From positions 1-5,912 of the forward strand of contig PLWR01000139.1 in NCBI GenBank assembly GCA_003165615.1: a stretch of 5,912 bases of DNA. The letters run 5' to 3'. The notes under the pieces were generated by a model that saw only the letters and a list, made by a program, of their open reading frames with translations, was not told where the DNA came from and did not search any database. The stretch is from Acidobacteriota bacterium (GTDB taxonomy: Bacteria; Acidobacteriota; Terriglobia; UBA7540). Positions 1 through 4,980 of this stretch are shown piece after piece; positions within the stretch are counted from its first letter, which is position 1, and every line of letters begins with the position of its first letter. The position numbers and the translations under genes are program-made.

Positions 1-174
1 ATTTCCGGCGCCATTCAGCACATGGTGGGTATGAAAGGCTCCAACACGGTCGTGGCGATCAACAAGGATAAAGAAGCGCCCATCTTCGAAGTCGCCACCT
101 ACGGAATCGTCGGCAACCTCTTTGAAATTGTTCCCCCACTGATTGAGGAAATCAAGAAGGTGAAAGCAACATAG
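1..174 (+). CDS. etfA: Electron transfer flavoprotein alpha subunit, C-terminal end (partial)
   Basis: Frame 1 is open from the window edge to a TAG at 172-174 and gives the last 57 residues. The visible sequence begins [12 protein letters not shown] and continues with [30 protein letters not shown]. This is the characteristic FAD-binding C-terminal domain of EtfA: the SGA.QH segment contacts FAD, and the INKD..APIF..A.YG.VGD/N motif is nearly invariant in the family. EtfA with EtfB (normally encoded just upstream, outside the window) passes electrons from acyl-CoA dehydrogenases to ETF:quinone oxidoreductase in the cytoplasm. This fits the thiolase and 3-hydroxyacyl-CoA dehydrogenase genes further along the same strand. 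The start and most of the protein lie outside the window. The family call is very secure. Confidence 0.95.
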   Translation: MSGAIQHMVGMKGSNTVVAINKDKEAPIFEVATYGIVGNLFEIVPPLIEEIKKVKAT

Positions 175-180
175 GCAGGG

Positions 181-252
181 CGCCAAGAGAATTGTCGAGC
201 GGTTTCGCAAGGGCGGCGTTTAGCCGCAGATTGGCGCAGGCATCTCTTGGCG
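181..252. repeat. 72-base long-range stem-loop just after etfA
   Basis: CGCCAAGAGA at 181-190 is perfectly complementary to TCTCTTGGCG at 243-252, a 10-bp closing stem. Inside it lies a 5-bp hairpin (GCGGC 213-217 with GCCGC 223-227). It starts 7 bases after the etfA stop, so it could stabilise the etfA mRNA 3' end or help end transcription. No T-tract follows it on the + strand, so it is not a textbook intrinsic terminator. The function is inferred only. Confidence 0.5.
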
Positions 253-260
253 ATCTGCCC

Positions 261-310
261 CTTGTCCCCATCGACAACGAAAAGCCGCGGACCTAAACGA
301 CAGGTCCGCG
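261..310 (-). terminator. Terminator-like repeat, copy A
   Basis: A perfect 9-bp stem (CGCGGACCT 286-294 with AGGTCCGCG 302-310, 7-base loop) is followed on the minus strand by GC and then TTTT (complement of 280-283), which looks like an intrinsic terminator for minus-strand transcription. No minus-strand gene ends here. The whole 50-base unit aligns with 1089-1140 at about 42 of 50 positions by eye, with two one-base gaps, so it is one of two copies flanking the toxin-antitoxin pair. Confidence 0.5.
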
Positions 311-336
311 CTCGCCCACCCTTGCAGACATATAGG

Positions 337-372
337 TTGCCGCGATTATATCTTTTGTGGTATACTAGCATA
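337..372 (+). promoter_or_regulatory. Promoter of the toxin-antitoxin pair with overlapping near-palindrome
   Basis: A -10 hexamer TATACT at 361-366 lies 18 bases after a weaker -35 TTGCCG at 337-342. The expected start of transcription, about 6-8 bases beyond the -10, falls on or next to the toxin ATG at 372, and no Shine-Dalgarno sequence precedes that ATG. Bases 361-372 (TATACTAGCATA) form a 12-base palindrome with one mismatched pair, covering the -10. This is a plausible operator for the XRE antitoxin, as is usual for autoregulated type II systems. Operator binding is inferred. Confidence 0.5.
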
Positions 373-695
373 TGAGATGGACGGTCGAGACTCTGGATGA
401 AACGGTTGGCGCGGAGGTCGAAGCTTTGCCGGCAGACATGCGGGCGAGGTTGGCGCGGATGACCAACCTGATTGAGGAAATGGGTCTCGAACATGTGGGC
501 GAGCCGCACGTGAAGCACGTTGAAGGCCGCCTATGGGAAATGCGGCTCAAGGGTCGCAGCGGGATTTCGCGGGCACTTTATGTGGCGGCCGCTGGCTCCC
601 GAGTCGTAATCGTGCGGGTCTTCGTGAAAAAAACGGAGAAGACGCCACGACGCGAGATCGATCTGGCCCTGGCCCGCGCGAAAGCGGTCCAATGA
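372..695 (+). CDS. RelE/HigB-like toxin (phage Gp49-like family), toxin of a type II toxin-antitoxin pair
   Basis: The 107-residue protein matches the phage-derived Gp49-like/HigB branch of the RelE superfamily (Pfam PF05973 type). These toxins are small ribosome-dependent or free mRNA endonucleases neutralised by a partner antitoxin. Visible family landmarks are LWEMRLKG (54-61), the RALY strand (67-70), and the C-terminal VRVFVKKTEKTPRREIDLA block (81-99). In this family these supply the basic and aromatic residues of the RNA-binding surface: R58, R67, Y70, F84, K86, K87. Length is typical (100-120 aa). The order is toxin first, then the antitoxin after a 13-base gap, which is characteristic of HigBA-like pairs. 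The ATG at 372 has no ribosome binding site and lies where transcription should begin, suggesting a leaderless message. The family call is strong; the exact RNA target cannot be told. Confidence 0.88.
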   Translation: MRWTVETLDETVGAEVEALPADMRARLARMTNLIEEMGLEHVGEPHVKHVEGRLWEMRLKGRSGISRALYVAAAGSRVVIVRVFVKKTEKTPRREIDLALARAKAVQ

Positions 696-696
696 C

Positions 697-702
697 GGAG
701 GT
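697..702 (+). promoter_or_regulatory. Strong ribosome binding site of the antitoxin
   Basis: GGAGGT sits 6 bases before the antitoxin ATG at 709. The toxin upstream has no such site. This contrast would favour antitoxin synthesis over toxin from a shared transcript, in keeping with the excess of antitoxin these pairs need. Confidence 0.7.
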
Positions 703-708
703 GTACCC

Positions 709-1008
709 ATGGCGCGTATATCCGACATGCACAAGAGGTGGATGAAAGAGCCGGAGTACCGGAAGGCGTATGAAGCTCTCGAGGGAGAATTCGGCCTAGC
801 CAAAGCCGTGCTCGAGGCCCGGAACCGCGTCGGCCTTACGCAGGCGGAATTGGCCCGAAAGATGGGAACAACCCAGCCGGTCCTCGCCCGACTGGAAGGC
901 GGGCGGACGCGCCCCTCCATGCGGACTCTCGAGCGCCTGGCGCGGGCTACCGGCACTCGCTTGCTCATCAGGTTTGAACCTCGCCACGCGAAGCGGGCGG
1001 CTGACTGA
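709..1008 (+). CDS. XRE-family antitoxin (HigA-like helix-turn-helix regulator)
   Basis: A 99-residue protein with a Cro/C1-type (XRE) helix-turn-helix at about residues 31-86. LTQAELARKMGTTQPVLARLE (43-63) covers helix 2, the turn and the recognition helix, followed by the usual GGRTRPSMRTLERLARATG. The N-terminal 30 residues (MARISDMHKRWMKEPEYRKAYEALEGEF) are the short helical extension common in antitoxins paired with Gp49/RelE-like toxins; such segments usually wrap the toxin. It should bind and neutralise the toxin encoded just upstream and repress the shared promoter, probably at the near-palindrome over its -10. The start is fixed by GGAGGT 6 bases upstream. The basic tail (PRHAKRAAD) is unremarkable. 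Family assignment is secure; partner and autorepression are inferred from gene order. Confidence 0.9.
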   Translation: MARISDMHKRWMKEPEYRKAYEALEGEFGLAKAVLEARNRVGLTQAELARKMGTTQPVLARLEGGRTRPSMRTLERLARATGTRLLIRFEPRHAKRAAD

Positions 1009-1064
1009 GCATTAAGGGCCAACCACTTCCCGTACGCAACGAAACTCCATACTGCGGGCAGGGG

Positions 1065-1085
1065 CAGACCTGTTTTGCAGGCCTG
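1065..1085 (+). terminator. Hairpin downstream of the antitoxin
   Basis: CAGACCTG (1065-1072) pairs with CAGGCCTG (1078-1085) around a TTTTG loop, with one A-C mismatch. It lies 57 bases after the antitoxin stop and may end or stabilise the toxin-antitoxin transcript. There is no T-run after it, so the terminator reading is weak. Confidence 0.25.
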
Positions 1086-1088
1086 TGG

Positions 1089-1140
1089 CTTGTCCCTATT
1101 GAATACGAAAAAGCCGCGGAATCAAAACGGCAGGTCCGCG
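1089..1140 (-). terminator. Terminator-like repeat, copy B, after the minus-strand secreted-protein gene
   Basis: CGCGGA (1115-1120) pairs with TCCGCG (1135-1140). On the minus strand this hairpin is followed by GC and TTTTT (complement of 1108-1112). It lies 8 bases beyond the stop of the minus-strand gene at 1149-1664, the right place for its intrinsic terminator. It is a diverged copy of 261-310. Its left arm has decayed compared with copy A, leaving a 6-bp stem with a 14-base loop. Confidence 0.5.
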
Positions 1141-1148
1141 CCACACCC

Positions 1149-1664
1149 TCATTTCTTCGGAGTCCAAGCAAATCCCTCCCAGGCAGTCTTCAGCATCTGG
1201 CATTTGGCAGTATCGAAGTCCCTCAAAACCTCTGAGTGAAACGTGATCTTGTCCGGTGTTATCGAATCCACCTCAAATCGCACGGTGAGGCGGCACATCT
1301 TGATGTCTTTCCCGGCGGGCGCTCCAGGAATGGCGAATCCCTGGAAGACGCTGGAGGTTCCCACCCACTTTGTTCCCGTTCGCCGGCATTCAATCCGCAT
1401 GGATGCCCCATCCTTTGCCGCGGCGGGGGGAATGTTTACCCAATCCGCGCGGAACACATCACCCTTAACCTCCATACGGAAGTCCTTATGCGAGGCCTGG
1501 GAGTGCCAGATCTTGGGGAGTTGACCGCTGTTGGGCTTGGAGGCCGCAGGGGCGGACTTCGTAGCGGTCGTTGCCTGCTCGGCGCCCACCGTGAACGGGG
1601 AAATCACCAAAAGCGCCATCAGCATCATTAATACCTGTTTCCACTCGATCCGTGCCGGTTTCAA
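1149..1664 (-). CDS. Secreted protein of unknown function
   Basis: A 171-residue protein I do not recognise. Residues 1-28 look like a Sec signal peptide: a charged start (MKPARIEWK), a hydrophobic core (VLMMLMALLVISPFTV), and a signal-peptidase I-like VGA followed by EQ. A low-complexity Ala/Thr/Ser/Lys stretch (about 29-48) links it to a folded domain from about residue 50. That domain carries three cysteines (C93, C124, C155), alternating strand-like segments (MRIECRR, CRLTVRFEV, DKITFHSEV) and several tryptophans. It is predicted to be exported. The start is a TTG at 1664, chosen because an AGGAGG (complement of 1670-1675) stands 5 bases upstream. The signal peptide, good ribosome site and following terminator-like hairpin all say it is a real gene. 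The overlapping + strand frames lack these marks. Confidence 0.7.
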   Translation of the reverse strand: MKPARIEWKQVLMMLMALLVISPFTVGAEQATTATKSAPAASKPNSGQLPKIWHSQASHKDFRMEVKGDVFRADWVNIPPAAAKDGASMRIECRRTGTKWVGTSSVFQGFAIPGAPAGKDIKMCRLTVRFEVDSITPDKITFHSEVLRDFDTAKCQMLKTAWEGFAWTPKK

Positions 1665-1889
1665 TGTGTCCTCCTGGATGACCGCTTCGACCGCTTCAAT
1701 TCCATTGCCGCGTCGCCGCCGAATTATTTTTCGCTAAAGCAAGAGCCCCATTCTACCCGGCCCCAAGCAGCCAAGCCACCAAAAACCGCGGCAAGCAAAC
1801 TATTTAGGAATTAAGAAAGGCGATTCGTCGCGGGACAAGCAGCAAACGGGGACGCGTCCTTCAAGTTGAAAAACCGGTGAGCCAAAAAT

Positions 1890-1930
1890 GAGGAGCGGGC
1901 TCCTCCCTTTAGGAGGAACCCGCTCTCCTC
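1890..1930 (-). terminator. Strong intrinsic terminator of the histidine-rich gene
   Basis: GAGGAGCGGG-TCCTCC type arms (1890-1907) pair with AGGAGGA-CCCGCT-CCTC (1911-1930) around a short CTTT loop, interrupted by small bulges. On the minus strand the hairpin is followed by ATTTTTGG (T-run complementary to 1884-1888). It begins 24 bases after the stop codon of the minus-strand gene ending at 1955 and separates that gene from the secreted-protein gene further along the same strand. Confidence 0.75.
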
Positions 1931-1954
1931 AGAACCAGTTTCAGGTCTTTCGCT

Positions 1955-2179
1955 TCAGTGGCCTGCTGCCTTGTGCCCATGGTGCTCGGCGTGCAATTTG
2001 GCGGCTTCCTCAGCGTGATGAGTTGCGTGGTGTGCGTGTCCTTGCGCCGTGTGGGCGTGGTGAGCGGCTGCCTCGTGGTCACCAGCCTCATGATGCCGGG
2101 CGGCTTCGTGATGGTGCTTCGCCGCGTGCTCATGGTGTTCCGCTGCTTTGCGATGGTGCTCTGCTGCCTCTTTTGACAT
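1955..2179 (-). CDS. Small histidine- and alanine-rich protein with heptad-like His repeats
   Basis: A 74-residue protein with 24 histidines and 22 alanines, no cysteine and no aromatic residue. Much of it follows a seven-residue pattern AA-x-H-H-x-x (AAEHHRK, AAEHHEH, AAKHHHE, AARHHEA, later ATHHAEE). As a helix this would put His-rich and Ala-rich stripes along one side, a layout suited to binding metal ions such as nickel, zinc or copper, or to buffering protons. No signal peptide is visible, so it is probably cytoplasmic. I recall similar short His-rich proteins in proteobacterial and soil genomes, without a settled function. The ATG at 2179 is preceded by a purine-rich AAGGGGG with suitable spacing, and a strong terminator follows, so it is a stand-alone transcription unit. 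Metal binding is inferred from composition only. Confidence 0.75.
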   Translation of the reverse strand: MSKEAAEHHRKAAEHHEHAAKHHHEAARHHEAGDHEAAAHHAHTAQGHAHHATHHAEEAAKLHAEHHGHKAAGH

Positions 2180-2356
2180 GGTCGCCCCCTTTTAGCTTGG
2201 AAGAGTCTACCTACGGTCATAGACAGTAAGGCTCATTTGTTACGGCAAGGTGAGCAGAGGATGAAGCTTCAAGCAAAGGCGGATATAACCGGTCCCCAAG
2301 GCCAAGGTCCGGCAGGCCGCCGGGGGCGGCAGCACCTCGCTCTTTCGGAAAGGAGA

Positions 2357-2410
2357 TTGACCTGAAAAGTAGGGATTTGATATCCTTACTGTAGGGATGG
2401 AGGGTAGGGA
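2357..2410 (+). promoter_or_regulatory. Promoter and repeat-rich operator region of the vapBC-like module
   Basis: A -35-like TTGACC (2357-2362) and a -10-like TATCCT (2381-2386) are spaced by 18 bases. Overlapping them is a 23-base imperfect palindrome: AGTAGGGAT (2368-2376), 5-base centre, ATCCTTACT (2382-2390), with one mismatch in 9 pairs. The heptamer GTAGGGA occurs three times in direct orientation at 2369-2375, 2391-2397 and 2404-2410. The first two are exactly 22 bases apart, about two helical turns. This is what an autorepressing antitoxin operator would look like. The third copy overlaps the ribosome binding region. Confidence 0.55.
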
Positions 2411-2411
2411 A

Positions 2412-2666
2412 ATGGCAGCTTCCAGCGTCATCAGTACGAAAGGGCAGGTCACGGTCCCGAAGAAGATTCGAACTCGGTTGGGTTTGAGGGTGGGCGATCG
2501 CGTGGAGTTCGTTGTTCGCGGCCATGAAACCCTCATTCGGCCGGCGCGAGCGGCAGAGAACCCTTTCGAGAAATACGCCGGGGCTCTGGGGACTTTTCCC
2601 GGGGGAATTGCAGAGATCAACGCTTGGGTCCGGAGCCTGCGCGACGAGGAGCCTGAGAAAAAGTGA
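2412..2666 (+). CDS. vapB: AbrB/MazE-fold antitoxin (VapB-like)
   Basis: An 84-residue protein. Residues 5-45 (SVISTKGQVTVPKKIRTRLGLRVGDRVEFVVRGHETLIRP) are a textbook SpoVT/AbrB swapped-hairpin DNA-binding domain, with the signature S.KGQVT.PK.IR..LG...GD.VEF. The C-terminal part (from about ENPFEKYAGALG, 51-62) is the flexible segment that in VapB/MazE-like antitoxins occupies the toxin active site. It overlaps the PIN-domain gene by 4 bases (GTGA), so the two are translationally coupled. An in-frame ATG at 2397 would add five residues, but only the ATG at 2412 has a properly spaced ribosome site (GGAGGG 2399-2404, 7 bases away). It likely represses its own promoter through the GTAGGGA/palindrome array upstream. 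Family assignment is strong; naming it VapB depends on its PIN partner. Confidence 0.9.
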   Translation: MAASSVISTKGQVTVPKKIRTRLGLRVGDRVEFVVRGHETLIRPARAAENPFEKYAGALGTFPGGIAEINAWVRSLRDEEPEKK

Positions 2667-3091
2667 GAACCGCCATTGATACCAACGTCATCTCAGCACT
2701 CTGGTCCGGCAGTCCGATTGTTCCACAGGTGACTGCGTTGCTCGGGCGCGTCGCTGCTGAGGGGGCACTGGTGGTGTGCGGGCCGGTCTACGCAGAACTG
2801 GTCGCACATCCAAAGGTCACGCAGGAGTACATCGATCAATTCCTGGCCGCCACCCGCGTGGAAGTGGACTTTGTCCTCGATGAACCGGTTTGGCGCGAGA
2901 CGGCCCAGCGCTTTGCCGGTTATGCCCGACGCCGAAGGAAATCGGCCGGTGGCCCGACGAGGCGTTTGCTAGTCGACTTTCTCATCGGCGCGCACGCGAC
3001 GCTATGCGCTGACCGTCTGTTTACTTTTGACTCCCATTTTTACGAGCAGGACTTTCCCAAGCTCGCGTTGATTGGATTGGAGGCGCTATGA
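2663..3091 (+). CDS. vapC: PIN-domain ribonuclease toxin (VapC-like)
   Basis: A 142-residue PIN-domain protein with all four acidic positions of the metal-dependent nuclease site: D6 in [11 protein letters not shown]45 in VYAELVA, D105 in [12 protein letters not shown], and D123 in LFTFDSHFY. Length and motif order match VapC toxins, which cut tRNA or rRNA and are held inactive by the antitoxin encoded immediately upstream. Start is a GTG at 2663 sharing bases with the antitoxin TGA; GAGGAG at 2646-2651 lies 11 bases upstream, rather far, so re-initiation after antitoxin translation is likely. A basic patch [13 protein letters not shown] (89-101) precedes the third acidic residue and could contact RNA. 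Oddly, its stop codon overlaps the thiolase start by ATGA at 3088-3091, tying a metabolic gene to this operon. All catalytic residues are intact, so the toxin is probably active. Confidence 0.9.
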   Translation: MRTAIDTNVISALWSGSPIVPQVTALLGRVAAEGALVVCGPVYAELVAHPKVTQEYIDQFLAATRVEVDFVLDEPVWRETAQRFAGYARRRRKSAGGPTRRLLVDFLIGAHATLCADRLFTFDSHFYEQDFPKLALIGLEAL

Positions 3092-4275
3092 AAGAACCCG
3101 TCATCATTTCAGCCTGCCGAACAGCCATTGGAAAATTCCAAGGTTCGCTTACACCCTTTTCCGCCGTGGATTTGGGCGCCATTGCCGTCCGCGAAGCGGT
3201 GCGCCGAGCGGGCATCGACCCCGGGCAAGTGGATGAAATCATCATGGGCAATGTGGTGCCGGCGGGGCTCGGGCAGAATCCCGCGCGACAGGCGGGCCTG
3301 AAGGGTGGGCTCTCGAATCGCGTCGCCGCCATGACCATCAATAAAGTCTGCGGTTCGGGACTGAAGGCCGTCGGGCTGGCCGCGCAGGCCATCCAAACCG
3401 GCAATACTGAAATCGTGGTGGCGGGCGGCATGGAATCGATGACCAACTGCCCTTACCTTCTGCCCCAGGCGCGCGCCGGGATGCGGATTGGGCACGGCAA
3501 AGTGCTCGACTCCATGATTGTCGACGGCCTGTGGGATGCCTACGAGGACTTCCACATGGGCATGACGGGCGAATTGGTGGCGGAAAAGTATGGCATCACC
3601 CGCCAGCGCCAGGATGCGTATGCGGTGGAAAGCCACCGCCGCTCGATCGACGCCATCAAGAATGGCCGCTTCCAGGACGAGATTGTGCCCATCTCCATCA
3701 AGCAGAAGAAGGGCGACCCCATTCAGTTCGCGACCGATGAATCCCCGCGCGCGGACACGTCGCTGGAAACCCTCGCCAGGCTGCGGCCCGCCTTCAAACC
3801 GGATGGCACGGTGACCGCCGGGAACGCTCCCGGGACCAACGACGGCGCGGCGGCGCTGGTGGTGACGTCGCTCGAAAAAGCGCGCGAATTGGGGAAGACG
3901 CCCCTGGCGCGCGTCGTGGGGCAGGCCGTGAGCGGCGTCGAGCCCAAATGGGTCATGATGGCGCCCGTGGACGCCGTGCGCATGTTACTCAAAAAGCTCG
4001 ACTGGAAAACCGAGGACGTGGATTTGTTCGAATTGAACGAGGCCTTCTCCGTCCAGGCCATTGCTGTCATTCAAGAACTGGGCCTCGACCCCGCCAAGAC
4101 CAATGTGAACGGCGGCGCCGTGGCGCTCGGCCACCCCATCGGAGCCTCCGGCGCGCGCGTCCTTGTGACGCTGCTCTACGAAATGGCCCGCCGCAACGCG
4201 AAGCGCGGCGTGGCCGCCCTGTGCCTGGGCGGCGGAAACGCCGTGGCGCTGGCAGTTGAGCGATTTGTCGAATAA
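3088..4275 (+). CDS. Acetyl-CoA acetyltransferase (thiolase)
   Basis: A 395-residue thiolase, the usual family length. It condenses two acetyl-CoA to acetoacetyl-CoA, or in the reverse direction cleaves 3-ketoacyl-CoA with CoA, in the cytoplasm. Visible catalytic parts: nucleophile C88 in [11 protein letters not shown], the [10 protein letters not shown] loop (111-120), the [11 protein letters not shown] block (249-259), NEAF (317-320), H349 in [17 protein letters not shown], and second catalytic cysteine C379 in [11 protein letters not shown]. These are all the residues needed for activity. Sequence alone does not separate a biosynthetic (PhaA/AtoB-like) from a beta-oxidation (FadA-like) role. 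The nearby 3-hydroxyacyl-CoA dehydrogenase and etfA favour short-chain acyl-CoA metabolism. The ATG at 3088 has GGAGG at 3079-3083 and overlaps the VapC stop (ATGA). No separate promoter is visible directly upstream, so expression may depend on the toxin-antitoxin promoter or an unseen one inside vapC. Confidence 0.95.
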   Translation: MKEPVIISACRTAIGKFQGSLTPFSAVDLGAIAVREAVRRAGIDPGQVDEIIMGNVVPAGLGQNPARQAGLKGGLSNRVAAMTINKVCGSGLKAVGLAAQAIQTGNTEIVVAGGMESMTNCPYLLPQARAGMRIGHGKVLDSMIVDGLWDAYEDFHMGMTGELVAEKYGITRQRQDAYAVESHRRSIDAIKNGRFQDEIVPISIKQKKGDPIQFATDESPRADTSLETLARLRPAFKPDGTVTAGNAPGTNDGAAALVVTSLEKARELGKTPLARVVGQAVSGVEPKWVMMAPVDAVRMLLKKLDWKTEDVDLFELNEAFSVQAIAVIQELGLDPAKTNVNGGAVALGHPIGASGARVLVTLLYEMARRNAKRGVAALCLGGGNAVALAVERFVE

Positions 4276-4301
4276 AGTTTTGACAAGCGCGAGGAAATGT
4301 A

Positions 4302-4772
4302 ATGGAAACTAGCGTCGATTTCACTAGAGTGGTTCCGGCGGAACAGATGAAAGGAGAGAATACAGAGGAAACCCACTTGCTCCACCGAATGCTAGGGGAG
4401 GCAAAAGAATACTTGGCCGCGTTTGACTGGTGTGAGTCCATTGAGGAATCCTATTTCGGCTTAGGTGTGGGCGGAATAGTCGCGGTGTTCCTTTTCAAAA
4501 TCCGCCCAAGGCATGAGGGTGTCGATGAGCTATTGTGGGTTGTGGTAGGCGACCTGCCAAAGGCTTACTTGGTGACAGATGACAGCCCATCACCGAGACT
4601 TGCCCTTGAGACCTATGTTGAATTAATGAGTGAGTGGGTAGATGCTGCAACGAAGGGCCAGCCGGTTGACGAACTTATACCTGTAAACGTGGCTCCCACT
4701 CTTGAGAACGCAAAACTGCTAGAGGGCCGTCTGGCGTTCCTGAGTGCGAAGATCATTCCTCTGTACTCCTGA
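4302..4772 (+). CDS. Conserved-looking hypothetical protein
   Basis: A 156-residue soluble-looking protein whose function I do not recognise. No signal peptide is present; GLGVGGIVAVFLFKI (53-67) is hydrophobic but short and reads as a buried strand rather than a membrane span. Notable stretches are EAKEYLAAFDWCESIEESYFGLGVGG (33-58), DELLWVVVGDLPKAYLVTDDSP (75-96), a helical ALETYVELMSEWVDAA (101-116) and LIPVNVAP (125-132). The regular alpha/beta alternation and acidic character suggest a compact cytoplasmic protein. The ATG at 4302 is supported by GAGGA at 4291-4295, 6 bases upstream. It follows the thiolase stop by 26 bases and may be co-transcribed. Codon use is visibly more AT-rich (TTA, ATA, AGA codons) than in the thiolase, suggesting acquisition by transfer. 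It resembles in size and composition some single-domain immunity-type proteins, but no partner is seen. Confidence 0.7.
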   Translation: METSVDFTRVVPAEQMKGENTEETHLLHRMLGEAKEYLAAFDWCESIEESYFGLGVGGIVAVFLFKIRPRHEGVDELLWVVVGDLPKAYLVTDDSPSPRLALETYVELMSEWVDAATKGQPVDELIPVNVAPTLENAKLLEGRLAFLSAKIIPLYS

Positions 4773-4818
4773 CTGGGGACAAGGCCGCGTGCACGCCCTG
4801 AGGAGCATAGCTGCCAAG

Positions 4819-4835
4819 AGGCCCTGAAAGGGCCT
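4819..4835. repeat. Hairpin 1 of the palindrome cluster
   Basis: AGGCCCT (4819-4825) pairs perfectly with AGGGCCT (4829-4835) around GAA. It lies 47 bases after the hypothetical gene's stop and is followed by TTCTG, so it may also serve as a transcript end, though the T-run is poor. Confidence 0.55.
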
Positions 4836-4841
4836 TCTGTG

Positions 4842-4866
4842 AGTAGCCGCAGGTTTCAACCTGCGG
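4842..4866 (+). repeat. Palindromic unit, copy 1 (hairpin 2)
   Basis: AGTAG leads into CCGCAGGTT (4847-4855), which pairs with AACCTGCGG (4858-4866). The unit recurs in inverted orientation at 4957-4980 with two compensatory base-pair changes. Its first 8 bases also belong to an 11-base long-range inverted repeat (4839-4849 with 4973-4983). Confidence 0.7.
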
Positions 4867-4890
4867 ATCGCGACGCGTAGCGAAACCCCC

Positions 4891-4905
4891 AACCCCAACG
4901 GGGTT
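4891..4905. repeat. Hairpin 3 of the palindrome cluster
   Basis: AACCCC (4891-4896) pairs with GGGGTT (4900-4905) around AAC. It is immediately followed by GGGTTGACCC (4901-4910), an overlapping small inverted repeat, giving alternative pairings. Confidence 0.5.
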
Positions 4906-4956
4906 GACCCACAAGTCCGGCCCGGTCAGTGCCGACAAGGATTTTGGGCTTCCATT

Positions 4957-4980
4957 CCGTGGGTTTCACCCACGGCTACT
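4957..4980 (-). repeat. Palindromic unit, copy 2 (hairpin 4), inverted
   Basis: CCGTGGGT (4957-4964) pairs with ACCCACGG (4968-4975) around TTC, then GCTACT. Read on the minus strand it begins AGTAGCCG like copy 1 and keeps the same stem, except that two pairs are swapped (C-G to T-A and A-T to G-C). Pairing is kept although the sequence differs. Confidence 0.7.

Noticed and set aside
181..252. A 72-base cloverleaf-like fold, as a possible tRNA
   Set aside because: The closing stem is 10 bp rather than 7, and no T-loop GTTC-type motif, anticodon arm or CCA end can be placed on either strand.
1236..1631. Two long + strand frames opposite the secreted-protein gene
   Set aside because: No ribosome site, signal or domain pattern; the minus-strand gene has a signal peptide, AGGAGG and a terminator-like hairpin.
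1850..1859. The perfect 10-base palindrome GGACGCGTCC
   Set aside because: Isolated, short and GC-rich; with no promoter or second copy nearby, chance is a sufficient explanation.
1958..2176. A 72-residue hydrophobic + strand frame rich in Met, Val, Cys and Leu
   Set aside because: It is the complement of the histidine-rich gene: His codons CAT/CAC read as ATG/GTG on the other strand. There is no ribosome site, and the minus-strand terminator supports the other strand.
2316..2330. GCCGCC-GGG-GGCGGC hairpin upstream of the vapBC promoter, as a terminator
   Set aside because: No T-run on either side and no gene on either strand ending just before it.
3109..3636. A 175-residue minus-strand frame inside the thiolase, with other antisense frames to 4441
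   Set aside because: These are antisense shadows typical of high-GC genes; the thiolase reading has full catalytic motifs.
4280..4285. A perfect TTGACA just after the thiolase, as a -35 box for the hypothetical gene
   Set aside because: No acceptable -10 lies 16-18 bases downstream, and that distance would already be inside the coding region.
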